From positions 185,696-249,695 of the forward strand of contig CAVWMS010000017.1 in NCBI GenBank assembly GCA_963756185.1: a DNA stretch of 64,000 nucleotides. Direction: 5' to 3'. Below are positions 30,201 to 37,725 of this stretch, piece by piece. The DNA is from DATAXI01 sp963756185 (GTDB taxonomy: Bacteria > Verrucomicrobiota > Verrucomicrobiia > Chthoniobacterales > Chthoniobacteraceae). Position 1 is the stretch's first letter, and every line of letters begins with the position of its first letter. The notes below the pieces were generated by a model. It searched no databases. It was not told the origin of the DNA and was given only the letters and a program-made list of their open reading frames with translations. A program made the position numbers and the translations under genes.

Positions 30201-31039
30201 CCGCGATAGTCAAAGCCTGCGGCGAATAACTGCCATGTACCATCCTCATCCGGGTTCCCGGTAGGCGTGCCGTTGGCAAACCACACCGAGCCGTCGTAAG
30301 TCACCACGTCATACGGGCAGTACTCGCTATCCCCGTTCCAGCAGCCTTCCCAGTTGAATCCCTGGCCGTTCGATCCGGTTGCGCCCGGTTCACCCTGCGG
30401 GCCTTGTGGACCTTGCGGGCCAGGCAGGCTGACGCCAAGCCACGAGCCGCTGCTAGAGATCACCGGGTCGCCGTTCGCATCCAGGATATTCCCGTTGCAA
30501 TCCAGCTTCACCAACTGATCCGCGCTGTAACCGCCCACCGTTTGCGAGCGAATGGCAAAGAGCGACGACGCAATCGGCACGCGCGGCGTCAGCACGTCGT
30601 AATCTCTCCCGTTGTAGATCTCGATCTGAACCTCGACGCTGGTGTGATTGTTGACGCACGCCACCAGCGCCGGCGTGATCGGCGTCACGCTCGATCCGCT
30701 CAACGGCAGCCCCGTTTGCGGATCCAGGCCGATTGCCACGTCCCGGTCCGCGCCCAATTGCACCGTGAACGATCCGCCCACCACGTTCACACCGGAGTAC
30801 TGGGCGTACCAGACCCGCACATTATTGATGTAGATGCCGAAACGCATCGGCAGCGGCGCATTGCTCGGGGTGGTAACCTGCGTGCCATAGTTATCCACCA
30901 GGTAACCCTGGAAATCGATGCTCGTCGGCACCGCGTAACAGGCGTTGCCGCCCGGGTTGGTCAAGCTCTCCTGGGCGAATCCGCGCAGGCCCAAAGCCAG
31001 CAACAACGCCACTGCAAGGATGAAGCTCCTATTCCGCAT
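27275..31039 (-). CDS. Secreted collagen-like repeat protein
   Basis: A 1,254-residue protein with signal peptide MRNRSFILAVALLLALGLRG. After an N-terminal domain of about 190 residues come Gly-X-Y blocks dominated by GPQGPQG, separated by two kinds of module. One is WEGCWNGDSEYCPYDVVTYD-like, repeated in two sets and resembling short carbohydrate-binding repeats. The other is NSLAIGSVTSGTAPGASVTG-like, repeated at least five times. The C-terminus (about 230 residues) looks like a globular head. Module repeats of about 260-280 bases are nearly identical at DNA level, so recent expansion or contraction is likely. An extracellular fibre or matrix role is inferred. Confidence 0.85.
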   Translation of the reverse strand: MRNRSFILAVALLLALGLRGFAQESLTNPGGNACYAVPTSIDFQGYLVDNYGTQVTTPSNAPLPMRFGIYINNVRVWYAQYSGVNVVGGSFTVQLGADRDVAIGLDPQTGLPLSGSSVTPITPALVACVNNHTSVEVQIEIYNGRDYDVLTPRVPIASSLFAIRSQTVGGYSADQLVKLDCNGNILDANGDPVISSSGSWLGVSLPGPQGPQGPQGEPGATGSNGQGFNWEGCWNGDSEYCPYDVVTYDGSVWFANGTPTGNPDEDGTWQLFAAGFDYRGIWNRYCTYYFNQVALYNGSLFVAQCTVPPSPCPPNQDFRQWRLFTQGFNAAGAFVCTATNYLGDVVYYNSSSYVYINRWPSVSGTDTPDVNPDWTLFAMGSQGPQGPEGPEGPQGPQGAQGCPGPQGQEGPMGPQGPEGPQGPQGCIGPQGPQGGPGASGSNGQGFMWEGCWNGDTEYGPYDVVTYAGSVWFANGTPAGDPDEDSTWQLFAAGFDYGGPWNCFCTYYFNEVVLYNGSLYVAKDTVTPPEEGGSLPPDEDWQDWKLFTQGFNPIGPFNPADKDYRGDVAYYNGSSYVYLADKPSVSGTCTPDISPRWALFAFGSTGPQGPEGAEGPAGPANTLSIGSVMSGTAACVTVTGNAPDQVLNFVLQPGPQGTPGAPGSQGPQGPEGPQGPQGPQGSQGPQGNPGLTGSTGSTGATGPAGPAGPANSLAIGSVTSGTAPGASVTGNSPDQTLNLVLVTGSMGATGPQGPQGIQGPLGPQGPQGPQGPQGPQGNPGLTGSTGAAGPAGPAGPANSLAIGSVTSGTAPGASVTGNSPDQTLNLVLVTGSMGATGATGPQGPQGIQGPLGPQGPLGPQGPQGNQGPQGNPGLTGSTGAAGPAGPAGPANSLAIGSVTSGTAPAASVTGNSPDQTLNLVLVAGSAGATGPQGPQGPRGSQGTPGAQGPQGPLGPQGPQGPQGPQGMMGLTGSTGATGPAGPGDNLTIGSVTSGTAPGVTVFGNSPNQALDFVLQSGSQGPMGPRGFTGPTGPPGAQGPAGPPTYAGARWVPISMRAKILTASGGDTLAPVGTASSSPQPDAFYVQWLSGAAAKRTAGEVGPFDQTQSRYNPIFSALIRTGSSITQQRIWVAISSADLSQTDGVGAVATRYVGVRFSTSAGDIDWQLASGDGTTGSVQDTGIAVQPNTAYLIQLTWTGGQLDCQINGVVCATKTTNLDTGDSTDLGVDCVTTTLAAAPAVQLISYLNLLYNGNDF

Positions 31040-31217
31040 GGATTTCCCCCGTTAGGGTGAAGTGGGCGCTGTGGCTCACGGTGCCGGGATGGTCGCTCTC
31101 CTCGGCCGCGCCGTCCGCATTGCCGCCGTGGCCGGAGCGAATCGCCAGGCCGCCGAGCACGACAAAAAGGGCGGCAAGGCCGCAAATCAGCAATATCCTG
31201 GGATGAAGAGCACTCAT
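31029..31217 (-). CDS. Small membrane-anchored protein preceding the collagen-like gene
   Basis: A 62-residue product (MSALHPRILLICGLAALFVV) with one membrane helix at about residues 8-27 and a short His/Asp-rich tail. Its last codons (EIHAE-stop) overlap the start of the collagen-like gene by 11 bases, so the two are coupled. I do not recognise the family. Position suggests a role in export or assembly of the collagen-like protein, which is inference. Confidence 0.55.
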   Translation of the reverse strand: MSALHPRILLICGLAALFVVLGGLAIRSGHGGNADGAAEESDHPGTVSHSAHFTLTGEIHAE

Positions 31218-31396
31218 GGAACCGTCTTTGGGTCTTTTTCAGCGCCAGCGGCAAAAGTCCACCCCTCCGCAGGTCAAGGTTAGGGACCGGCTTCCGGCAT
31301 TCGCGGGGCGGTAGGTACCAAGCGCGTTACGCAATGTCACGCACAAAGCGGCGCGCCCGCCCGGATTTGGCGTTGCAGGGCCGCGCTGCTCCCAGC

Positions 31397-32260
31397 ATGC
31401 TGACCTTGCCCGTGAAAATCGTCCGCACCGCCCCCCGCGCTTCCCGCGCCTGCCGCCGCGCCGGACGCCCGGTGGTGCTCGTTCCCACCATGGGCGCGCT
31501 TCACGCGGGGCATCTCGCCCTCATGCGCCGCGCGCGGAAGCTGGCCGGCCCGCGCGGCACGGTCGTAGTCAGCATTTTTGTAAATCCCACGCAATTCGGG
31601 CCTAAGGAGGATTATTCACGCTATCCGCGTACATTCAAAAAGGATTCCCGGCTCTGCGAACAAGCCGGCGTGGACATCATCTTTCATCCCGAGCCGGGTG
31701 ACATTTATCCCGACGGCTACTCGACCTATGTCAACGAGGAGCGCCTCTCGCTCGGCCTCTGCGGGAAATCGAGGCCCGCGCATTTTCGCGGCGTTTGCAC
31801 CGTGGTGCTCAAGCTCTTCAACATCATCGCGCCGCATACCGCCGTTTTTGGCCAAAAGGATTACCAGCAGGCCGCCGTGATCCGCAGGATGGTGCGCGAC
31901 CTGAATCTCCCGGTGCGGATCGTCACCGCGCCCACCGTCCGCGAGCCCGGCGGCCTGGCCCTCAGCTCCCGCAACCAATACCTGACTCCGGCCGAACGCG
32001 CGCAAGCCCCCGTCATCCGCCGCGCCCTCCTCCTCGCCCGCGCCGCCAGCTCCCGCCGTCTCTCGGCCCTCGCCAACCTCGTCCGCCGCGAAATCTCCAG
32101 GGCCCCCCTGGCAAAGATCGATTACATCGAGGTACTGGACGCCGGCACGCTCGAGAAGCCAGGCGCGACAAGCCGCAATCTGGTAATCGCCTGCGCCGTC
32201 CATTTCGGAAAAACCCGCCTCATCGACAACATCGAAAAGAATGTGACCAAGCGCCCGTGA
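31397..32260 (+). CDS. panC: Pantothenate synthetase
   Basis: Joins pantoate and beta-alanine with ATP in coenzyme A synthesis. The 287-residue protein from ATG 31397 has PTMGALHAGHLALMRRARKL (nucleotide-binding HIGH-type motif), VSIFVNPTQFGPKEDYSRYP, FGQKDYQQAAVIRRMVRDLN and LALSSRNQYLTPAER, all expected for PanC. The longer frame from 31334 adds an unsupported N-terminus. nadB follows after a repeat block on the same strand, so two cofactor genes are adjacent. Confidence 0.93.
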   Translation: MLTLPVKIVRTAPRASRACRRAGRPVVLVPTMGALHAGHLALMRRARKLAGPRGTVVVSIFVNPTQFGPKEDYSRYPRTFKKDSRLCEQAGVDIIFHPEPGDIYPDGYSTYVNEERLSLGLCGKSRPAHFRGVCTVVLKLFNIIAPHTAVFGQKDYQQAAVIRRMVRDLNLPVRIVTAPTVREPGGLALSSRNQYLTPAERAQAPVIRRALLLARAASSRRLSALANLVRREISRAPLAKIDYIEVLDAGTLEKPGATSRNLVIACAVHFGKTRLIDNIEKNVTKRP

Positions 32261-32273
32261 AATCCACCATTCT

Positions 32274-32376
32274 TTCGAATTTCGAATTTCGAATTTCGAA
32301 TTTCGTCCCGCCGAACAGGCGGGACCCGGTTTCGAATTTCGTCCCGCCGAACGGGCGGGACCCGGTTTCGAATTTC
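32274..32376. repeat. GAATTTC heptamers with two tandem hairpins upstream of nadB
   Basis: Four GAATTTC units are followed by two copies of a 36-base unit made of GAATTTC and the hairpin GTCCCGCCGAACAGGCGGGAC (second copy GAACGG in the loop). The block ends eight bases before the nadB ATG. The hairpins could influence read-through from panC or nadB translation. The same heptamer precedes tmk (39291-39320) and lies inside queG. Confidence 0.8.
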
Positions 32377-32383
32377 CCCTCCC

Positions 32384-33985
32384 ATGCGCCAGTTTGATTT
32401 CGCAGTCATCGGCAGCGGCCTCGCCGGGCTCAGCTTTGCGCGCACGGTCGCCAGGCAAGGCTCGGTGGCCATCGTCACCAAGCGCGGGCGCGCCGACTCG
32501 AACACCGCCTGGGCCCAGGGCGGCATCGCCTGCGTCACCAGCAGCGAGGATTCCTTCGAACTCCACGTCAAGGACACCCTCACCGCCGGCGCCGGCCTGT
32601 GCGACGAGGCAATGGTCCGCACCATCGTCACCGAAGGGCCCGCGCGCATCCAGGAGCTCATCGACCTCGGCGTGCAATTCGACGAACGCGAAATGGAGGA
32701 TGGCGAGCGGGAGCTGGACCTCGGGCGCGAGGGCGGCCACTCGAAGCGCCGCGTCCTCCATGCGCGCGACGTCACCGGGCGCGAGATCGAGCGCGCCCTG
32801 CTGGCAGACATCGAGCGCCACCCGAACATCACCATGCTCGAGAACCACATGGCCGTCGATCTCATCACCGCCGGCAAGCTCGGCTACGCCACCGAGGACC
32901 GCTGCCTCGGCGCCTACGTGCTCGACGAGGCCACCGGCGAAGTCGAGGCCATCCAATCCGACCGCGTGGTCCTGGCCACCGGCGGCTCCGGCAAGGTTTA
33001 TCTCTATACCACCAATCCCGGCGTCGCCACCGGCGACGGCGTTGCCATGGCCTGGCGCGCCGGCGCCAATATCGCGAACATGGAGTTCGTCCAGTTTCAT
33101 CCCACCTGCCTCTACCATCCCGCCGAGCGTTCCTTCCTCATCTCCGAGGCCGTGCGCGGCGAGGGCGGCCTCCTGGTGGACGCGCGCGGGCGGCGTTTCA
33201 TGGAGAATTTTCATCCGCTCAAGGAACTCGCGCCGCGCGACATCGTCGCCCGCGCCATCGACGCCGAGATGAAACGCACCGGCGAACGCTGCGTCTTCCT
33301 CGACATCACCCACAAGCCGGCCGATTTCGTTCGCGAGCGTTTCCCGAACATTTACCAGACCTGCCTCGGCCTCGGCATCGACATTACCAAGGAACCAATC
33401 CCGGTCGTCCCCGCCGCCCATTACCAATGCGGCGGCGTGCAGACAAACATCGACGGCCGCACCAGCCTGCGCGGCCTCTACGCCATCGGCGAGGTCGCCT
33501 GCACCGGCCTGCACGGCGCCAACCGGCTCGCCAGCAATTCATTGCTCGAGGCCGCCGTGCTCGGGCATCGCGCCGCGCTCGACGCCCTGCGCCGCATCCC
33601 CGTCGGCAAAAATGGCACCGACATCGCCATCCCCGAATGGCGCAGCGGCAACGCCCTGGCCCTCGACGAGCTGGTGGTCATCTATCACAATTGGGACGAA
33701 ATCCGCCGCCTCATGTGGGACTACGTCGGCATCGTCCGCACAGACAAACGTCTCCAGCGCGCCAGCGCCCGCCTCCGCAACCTCCAGCGCGAAATCCAGG
33801 AGTTCTACTGGCATTACAAAGTCACCACCGACATCCTCGAACTGCGCAACCTCGCCATCGTCGCCGCGCTCATCGTAGATTGCGCCCTCGCCCGAAAGGA
33901 AAGCCGCGGCCTCCATTACACCCTCGATTACCCCGAGCGCGACGACCGCAATTTCCTCCACAACACGGTCCTCCACAGGTTGTAG
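32384..33985 (+). CDS. nadB: L-aspartate oxidase
   Basis: Oxidises aspartate to iminoaspartate, the first step of de novo NAD synthesis. The 533-residue protein has the FAD dinucleotide fold at the start (FAVIGSGLAGLSFARTVAR), the substrate-loop region SNTAWAQGGIACVTSSEDSF, the block EFVQFHPTCLYHPAERSFLI and the C-terminal FAD-binding segment GLYAIGEVACTGLHGANRLA. The length and blocks match NadB rather than succinate dehydrogenase. No nadA or nadC is in the window. Confidence 0.93.
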   Translation: MRQFDFAVIGSGLAGLSFARTVARQGSVAIVTKRGRADSNTAWAQGGIACVTSSEDSFELHVKDTLTAGAGLCDEAMVRTIVTEGPARIQELIDLGVQFDEREMEDGERELDLGREGGHSKRRVLHARDVTGREIERALLADIERHPNITMLENHMAVDLITAGKLGYATEDRCLGAYVLDEATGEVEAIQSDRVVLATGGSGKVYLYTTNPGVATGDGVAMAWRAGANIANMEFVQFHPTCLYHPAERSFLISEAVRGEGGLLVDARGRRFMENFHPLKELAPRDIVARAIDAEMKRTGERCVFLDITHKPADFVRERFPNIYQTCLGLGIDITKEPIPVVPAAHYQCGGVQTNIDGRTSLRGLYAIGEVACTGLHGANRLASNSLLEAAVLGHRAALDALRRIPVGKNGTDIAIPEWRSGNALALDELVVIYHNWDEIRRLMWDYVGIVRTDKRLQRASARLRNLQREIQEFYWHYKVTTDILELRNLAIVAALIVDCALARKESRGLHYTLDYPERDDRNFLHNTVLHRL

Positions 33986-34072
33986 CTGAACTGCCAATAC
34001 ACGCTCTCAATCCCAATCGCGGGTGCTGGCGTCGGTTGGCATTATGGAAATTAGGTCCGGCAAAGTGTTCTT

Positions 34073-34828
34073 ATGAACATCTCGAGGGAGAATCGGGTTC
34101 GGGACGGATGCGCGTTTGACTATGAGAATTTTGCTCGTTTGTTGTGGGAGGGCTGGTTTATTCAGTCAGGCCGCATGAATTTGATGTCCGAGACAGCCGA
34201 TGATCTCCCGAAGGAACTAATTGGGATGGCAATCCAATTGGGTCCGTTCGAGATGGATGCGTTGCCAACAAAGTTTTCGGATATGGTTGAGCCATTTAAA
34301 GCCGACTGCTGCATGCAGCCCGCATTCGATTTGGATCTCCTCTCTCAAGTTCCGTATCCATTCGGCGCCTACTGCAACGTCCACGGGCATTTTGGCGCCA
34401 AAAAATCGGGTTGGATTCGTCTCTCGCTTATTCGCCGCCCCTCCCCGAGACCGCCGGCGGCAGTCAAGAAGGGAAGCGCCCTGCTCGGCGGATACCCTAA
34501 TGGCTTTGCGCAATTAATGGCAGCCCTGGGGGAACCGAAGGCCAGCCTCCCCGCAAGGGTGAGAGGATTTGTGATGGGCAGACGACGCTGCCAGGTTCGT
34601 GTGTCTCACCGTAAAATCCCAAAACTTCCGCTACTCATCTTGGATTCCGATACGGTCGAATTCCGACACTCGAAGGGATTTGTGAAGCTTAAGTTCGAAA
34701 AAAATGACGATTTTCCACAGTTTGAGGCAACCTCACAAATTAAGGTGAAATTGGACGTGAATTGTTTCGAAGAAGGAGCCAAGCAATTCTGGCCTTTGCT
34801 AAGGCCATTTATTAAGAAAAATGGCTAA
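34073..34828 (+). CDS. Unrecognised protein, first gene of an AT-richer operon
   Basis: A 251-residue product I cannot place. It starts MNISRENRVRDGCAFDYENF, has three Cys/His positions around FKADCCMQPAF and AYCNVHGHFG, and ends in a lysine- and phenylalanine-rich part. No signal peptide or membrane helix is visible. Base composition is clearly lower in GC than panC-nadB on its left, which suggests recent transfer. It overlaps the next gene by eight bases, so the genes are translationally coupled. Confidence 0.6.
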   Translation: MNISRENRVRDGCAFDYENFARLLWEGWFIQSGRMNLMSETADDLPKELIGMAIQLGPFEMDALPTKFSDMVEPFKADCCMQPAFDLDLLSQVPYPFGAYCNVHGHFGAKKSGWIRLSLIRRPSPRPPAAVKKGSALLGGYPNGFAQLMAALGEPKASLPARVRGFVMGRRRCQVRVSHRKIPKLPLLILDSDTVEFRHSKGFVKLKFEKNDDFPQFEATSQIKVKLDVNCFEEGAKQFWPLLRPFIKKNG

Positions 34829-35312
34829 TTCCAGAAAAATGCAATCCAGGAATTTGAGGGCTCTCGCGCAGCGCTCTAACTGGAAGAAAATCCGTCCCGA
34901 TTGCGGGTCACCGGACGAACAGCCTAAATCTCAGACTACAGAACCGAGTCTTGAATGGGATGCCCCCGGTGTTCCTTCCAAGGAACTTGTTGAATTGCTG
35001 CGGAGAAACGTACCTCCTCATTCAGAGGGCAGTCATGAAGAGCGGATAACGCGTCTCGAAAGAGCCTCTGCGAAACATACTGCCTTGCTTTCGGAACTTA
35101 TTGGCGAACTTGAACCGCCCCCCAAGGGCCCATATGAAAAATGGATTGAATCGAAAGACGCTGCGAAATACCAAGGGATGAATATCGCATGGACATTGCA
35201 GGACGGTGTGATTGCGTCTGGAAAGAGCGTTGGTGAAGTGCTTGCCGCTCTAAAGGATGATCCACGGAAGAAAGCAGCAGTTATAGACTTTGTGCCAGGT
35301 GACGGAATCTGA
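34821..35312 (+). CDS. Unrecognised hydrophilic protein, second gene of the operon
   Basis: A 163-residue soluble protein (MANSRKMQSRNLRALAQRSN) with a charged, probably helical middle (EERITRLERASAKHTALLSE) and a more conserved-looking end (YEKWIESKDAAKYQGMNIAW to KKAAVIDFVPGDGI). The C-terminal part resembles short proteins that accompany aspartyl-protease-like genes by context only; I do not recognise a family. It overlaps both neighbours. Confidence 0.6.
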   Translation: MANSRKMQSRNLRALAQRSNWKKIRPDCGSPDEQPKSQTTEPSLEWDAPGVPSKELVELLRRNVPPHSEGSHEERITRLERASAKHTALLSELIGELEPPPKGPYEKWIESKDAAKYQGMNIAWTLQDGVIASGKSVGEVLAALKDDPRKKAAVIDFVPGDGI

Positions 35313-35775
35313 TTCACTGCGAGGTACTTTTCGAAGATCCCCCGCAGGACATCCAGGGTGGATGCCTGTAGCGGTTGCCTCGATAATATATGGGGGCGCC
35401 GAGTCGCAACCTGTTGGCGCACTCTTGGATACCGGATCGGCTATAAATATCGTAGATATGGATTTCGCCGAGGTTTGCCTTGGCAAGACTAAAGCGGAGA
35501 TCAAAAAGGGGCCAAGTCTCTCGTTAGGAGGCATGGGAGGGGCGAAACAATGGGGATTCGGATGGAAAGTGAACGTGCGTCTAAAAGCTACCCCCACTTC
35601 TACGGAGTCGCTGATTTTGAGAGACGCATGGATTTATGCCTGCGAACTGAAGGTGCCCGGATTTGTTGTTCTAATAGGGCAACATTCTGGACTTGAGGAA
35701 AGATGGTTTAGGCATCACAATCACCCGACGAACCGGCACTGGTTAATCTACCAAGGCGAACATGTCAGAACCTAA
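35290..35775 (+). CDS. Retropepsin-like aspartyl protease
   Basis: The product has the retropepsin active-site motif in GALLDTGSAINIVDMDF (DTGS at about 47-50 counting from the TTG at 35290). Downstream GFVVLIGQHSGLEERWFRHH supplies the second conserved part of the fold (Ile-Gly followed by a helix). The single-domain size (161 residues, or 137 from ATG 35362) implies a dimeric enzyme. The start is uncertain because the frame overlaps the gene before it. The likely role is processing or sensing within the operon; the target is unknown. Confidence 0.7.
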   Translation: MCQVTESDSLRGTFRRSPAGHPGWMPVAVASIIYGGAESQPVGALLDTGSAINIVDMDFAEVCLGKTKAEIKKGPSLSLGGMGGAKQWGFGWKVNVRLKATPTSTESLILRDAWIYACELKVPGFVVLIGQHSGLEERWFRHHNHPTNRHWLIYQGEHVRT

Positions 35776-35818
35776 TGACTACAAGGAAATTAAAAAAGAA
35801 ATCGAAGCGGGATGTTAA
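35762..35818 (+). pseudogene. Truncated fourth ORF at the end of the island
   Basis: An ATG inside the end of the protease gene opens a frame reading MSEPNDYKEIKKEIEAGC before a stop. The lysine- and glutamate-rich start looks like a real protein, and the AT-rich composition stops at the same place, so this is probably the first 18 codons of a gene cut off at the island boundary near 35815. It may also be chance. Confidence 0.35.
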
Positions 35819-35897
35819 TGTCGTCGCCGTCGCAACCCCCGGATAACTACCCCGCCAGGCTATACGCTCAAGGCAACCTTGGCTGGCGTCGGACAGT

Positions 35898-36373
35898 TCA
35901 ACCCGTGAACAGTTTCCGCAAATCGTCGGAAATCCAGAAACCACCCTCATTCCTTAGTCGCTCCACGATCTCCGCCGCATCCGTAATCAGTCCCTGCTTT
36001 CTGGCTTCGATCAAAACGCCGATAAGCCCCACAACATTCAAGCCAAGACTCCGCGCCGCCGACCGGCCCAATCGTTCGTCCATCAAAACGAAATCCGCTC
36101 CTGTTTCCTTGGCGAGAACGATTGCTTCCGCTTCTCCGGCGCCGAGATCGTGCTTGAGAAGATTCACCCATGCCGAGTCCGTGACGGTCCGGCGCTCAAT
36201 CCAACTGGCTGCCGCGATGTCGGACGATCCAGGTTTCTCTCCTTCGGCCTCGACCACCTCCTGCCAAACCGCATCCGCCAACAGTAATTGACCGAAAAAC
36301 GTGTGCCCAGAATATCGAGCCGCCCGATGCGCCCCATGGCAATAAGCGGAGAGGAATCCGCTACAACGATCAT
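35898..36373 (-). CDS. DUF3368 PIN-type toxin with a frame break
   Basis: The frame opens at ATG 36373 (MIVVADSSPLIAMGRIGRLD, the PIN acidic start) and breaks near 36300. The rest continues in another frame as TFFGQLLLADAVWQEVVEAE, then DLGAGEAEAIVLAKETGADF and VLMDERLGRSAARSLGLNVV, the DUF3368 core with its acidic residues. One missing T in the T run of CGTTTTTCGG explains the break. PIN toxins are RNases. The short ORF before it overlaps by ATGA and could be what remains of the antitoxin. Confidence 0.7.
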
Positions 36374-36468
36374 GATCGGCGGGAAGCGGCCAGCGCCGCG
36401 CTGTCCTCAAGCGCGTCTTCACCAGCCTTGCCTGCAAGACCCGATTCCCTTTGAAAGCGCTCGCTCAT
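36370..36468 (-). CDS. Short ORF coupled to the DUF3368 toxin
   Basis: A 32-codon frame starting MSERFQRESGLAGKAGEDAL and ending four bases into the toxin gene (ATGA overlap). It is Ala/Glu-rich and likely helical. The overlap is the usual toxin-antitoxin arrangement, so it may be a minimal or shortened antitoxin. No family is recognised. Confidence 0.4.
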   Translation of the reverse strand: MSERFQRESGLAGKAGEDALEDSAALAASRRS

Positions 36469-36488
36469 TCGGGTAAGCTTGTGTGCAG

Positions 36489-36755
36489 ATGACAGTCACC
36501 GTCCAGGTTCCGGAGCCACTCGTCACGCAACTGCTTGAGGAGAGCGACGAGGCGCGTGCGCGCCGGTTTCTCGAGGCGTACGTGCTGCAGCGCTTCGCGG
36601 AGGGAGAATTAACCACCGCGCAGGTCGGAGAGGCGTTGGGCCTCTCCTTCCACGAGGCCCTGCAATTCCTTCACGATCACAACGCGCCGCCTGACGTGAC
36701 CCCGGAGGAGCATCGGGAGGATATGGCCAATCTCAAGCGCATGCTGGGTCGGTGA
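36489..36755 (+). CDS. UPF0175 family antitoxin
   Basis: An 88-residue protein starting MTVTVQVPEPLVTQLLEESD with the UPF0175 helix-turn-helix-like core (FAEGELTTAQVGEALGLSFH, then FLHDHNAPPDVTPEEH). UPF0175 proteins pair with DUF3368 PIN toxins, as here. The GTG at 36483 is a less likely start. It overlaps the toxin start by four bases (GTGA) and is divergent from the broken module on its left. Confidence 0.85.
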   Translation: MTVTVQVPEPLVTQLLEESDEARARRFLEAYVLQRFAEGELTTAQVGEALGLSFHEALQFLHDHNAPPDVTPEEHREDMANLKRMLGR

Positions 36756-37210
36756 GTATCGTCGTATCGGACGCCACTCCGCTCAACTACCTGGCATTGA
36801 TCGATGCGGCGGGCGTGCTCCCGCGGCTTTATTCCTCGGTACTCATCCCGCCGGCGGTCGCCGCGGAGCTTTCCAGCCCAAAATCACCCCCCGTAGTGGC
36901 GGCGCTCATCCGCAATCCGCCATCGTGGCTCGAAGTCCGCCGGCCCAATCGGGTTGATTATTCGCTCGGCCTCGATGTGGGCGAAACGGAAGCCATCGCG
37001 CTCGCGGCGGAACTGGGCATCGAAGCGGTCCTGATGGACGAAAGGAAGGGCCGCCGGCAGGCCAGGAAAAAGGGCCTGACGCCGGTGGGCACCCTGGCCA
37101 TCCTGGAACAAGCCGCCGAGGATGTGATCGTCCGGATTTCCAGCCATTGCACCGGTAGCATACATTCCCGGGAACTCTTATTCCCCGTCCAGCAGAACGA
37201 GGTTCCTTGA
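36752..37210 (+). CDS. DUF3368 PIN-type toxin
   Basis: A 152-residue protein starting SIVVSDATPLNYLALIDAAG with the PIN acidic residues, then LGLDVGETEAIALAAELGIE and AVLMDERKGRRQARKKGLTP, the DUF3368 signature. It is probably a ribonuclease held in check by the UPF0175 protein. The last about 30 residues do not resemble the family end; another frame reads DRPDFQPLHR, so a frame slip near 37115 is possible. Confidence 0.82.
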   Translation: MSIVVSDATPLNYLALIDAAGVLPRLYSSVLIPPAVAAELSSPKSPPVVAALIRNPPSWLEVRRPNRVDYSLGLDVGETEAIALAAELGIEAVLMDERKGRRQARKKGLTPVGTLAILEQAAEDVIVRISSHCTGSIHSRELLFPVQQNEVP

Positions 37211-37230
37211 CGGGCCGGGACAGATATTAC

Positions 37231-37725
37231 TCAGGCGCAGAATTTCTTCACGATTTCGCGCGGCGTGGCAATGACTGGCGCGGCTACATGGGAATTTTCG
37301 AGGAGATGTTTGAGCCGTTCGAAATCGATGCCCCGCAGATGCCCATCGCTCGTCAGGAGAATTGAGCATCCCAGCAGGGCGGCCTCAGCCAGGATCATGG
37401 CGTCATGTTCTTCCTCATATGGAACCAGATTGGCCGCCCGGATTTTCAATCCAACGGCATCTACGATCCCGTGTCCGATGGGAACGAGATTCACCGGCTG
37501 GAGCTTCCATTTTAAAGAGAGCGAGCGAAGCGCCATCAGCGCATTCGCCCTCACCGTCTCCTCATCTGCGAACTGACTGAGATAGGCGAGTTCCAGATTC
37601 ACCGTTGGCGGAGTGACGAGCCGCACATCCTTGATCCGCTGCCGGATCACTGCCAGCGCATCGACGACATCCTCGACCCCTTCGGCAAGATCGAGCGGGA
37701 CGTTTGTGTCAACGGCGATCAGCAT
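37231..37725 (-). CDS. PIN-domain protein
   Basis: From ATG 37725 the 164-residue protein starts MLIAVDTNVPLDLAEGVEDV (first PIN aspartate), has mid-chain Glu residues in TVNLELAYLSQFADEE and ends with EEEHDAMILAEAALLGCSIL and LLTSDGHLRGIDF, carrying the remaining acidic residues. It is probably an RNase toxin. The 55-residue ORF upstream overlaps its start by 17 bases and is the likely antitoxin. Confidence 0.8.
   Translation of the reverse strand: MLIAVDTNVPLDLAEGVEDVVDALAVIRQRIKDVRLVTPPTVNLELAYLSQFADEETVRANALMALRSLSLKWKLQPVNLVPIGHGIVDAVGLKIRAANLVPYEEEHDAMILAEAALLGCSILLTSDGHLRGIDFERLKHLLENSHVAAPVIATPREIVKKFCA

Noticed and set aside
28100..30420. Regular short repeats that might suggest a CRISPR array
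   Set aside because: They encode Gly-X-Y collagen triplets in one long frame with a signal peptide; there are no spacers of even length.
31616..33514. Minus-strand frame of 632 codons over panC and nadB
   Set aside because: Shadow of two well-supported genes; it even translates the heptamer repeats.
32599..34119. Plus-strand frame of 506 codons overlapping nadB
   Set aside because: Arg/Pro/His-rich out-of-frame reading of nadB.
35775..35846. 23-residue Lys-rich ORF overlapping the protease stop (TAATG)
   Set aside because: The neighbouring frame from 35762 looks more protein-like and fits the composition break better; two overlapping starts cannot both be supported.
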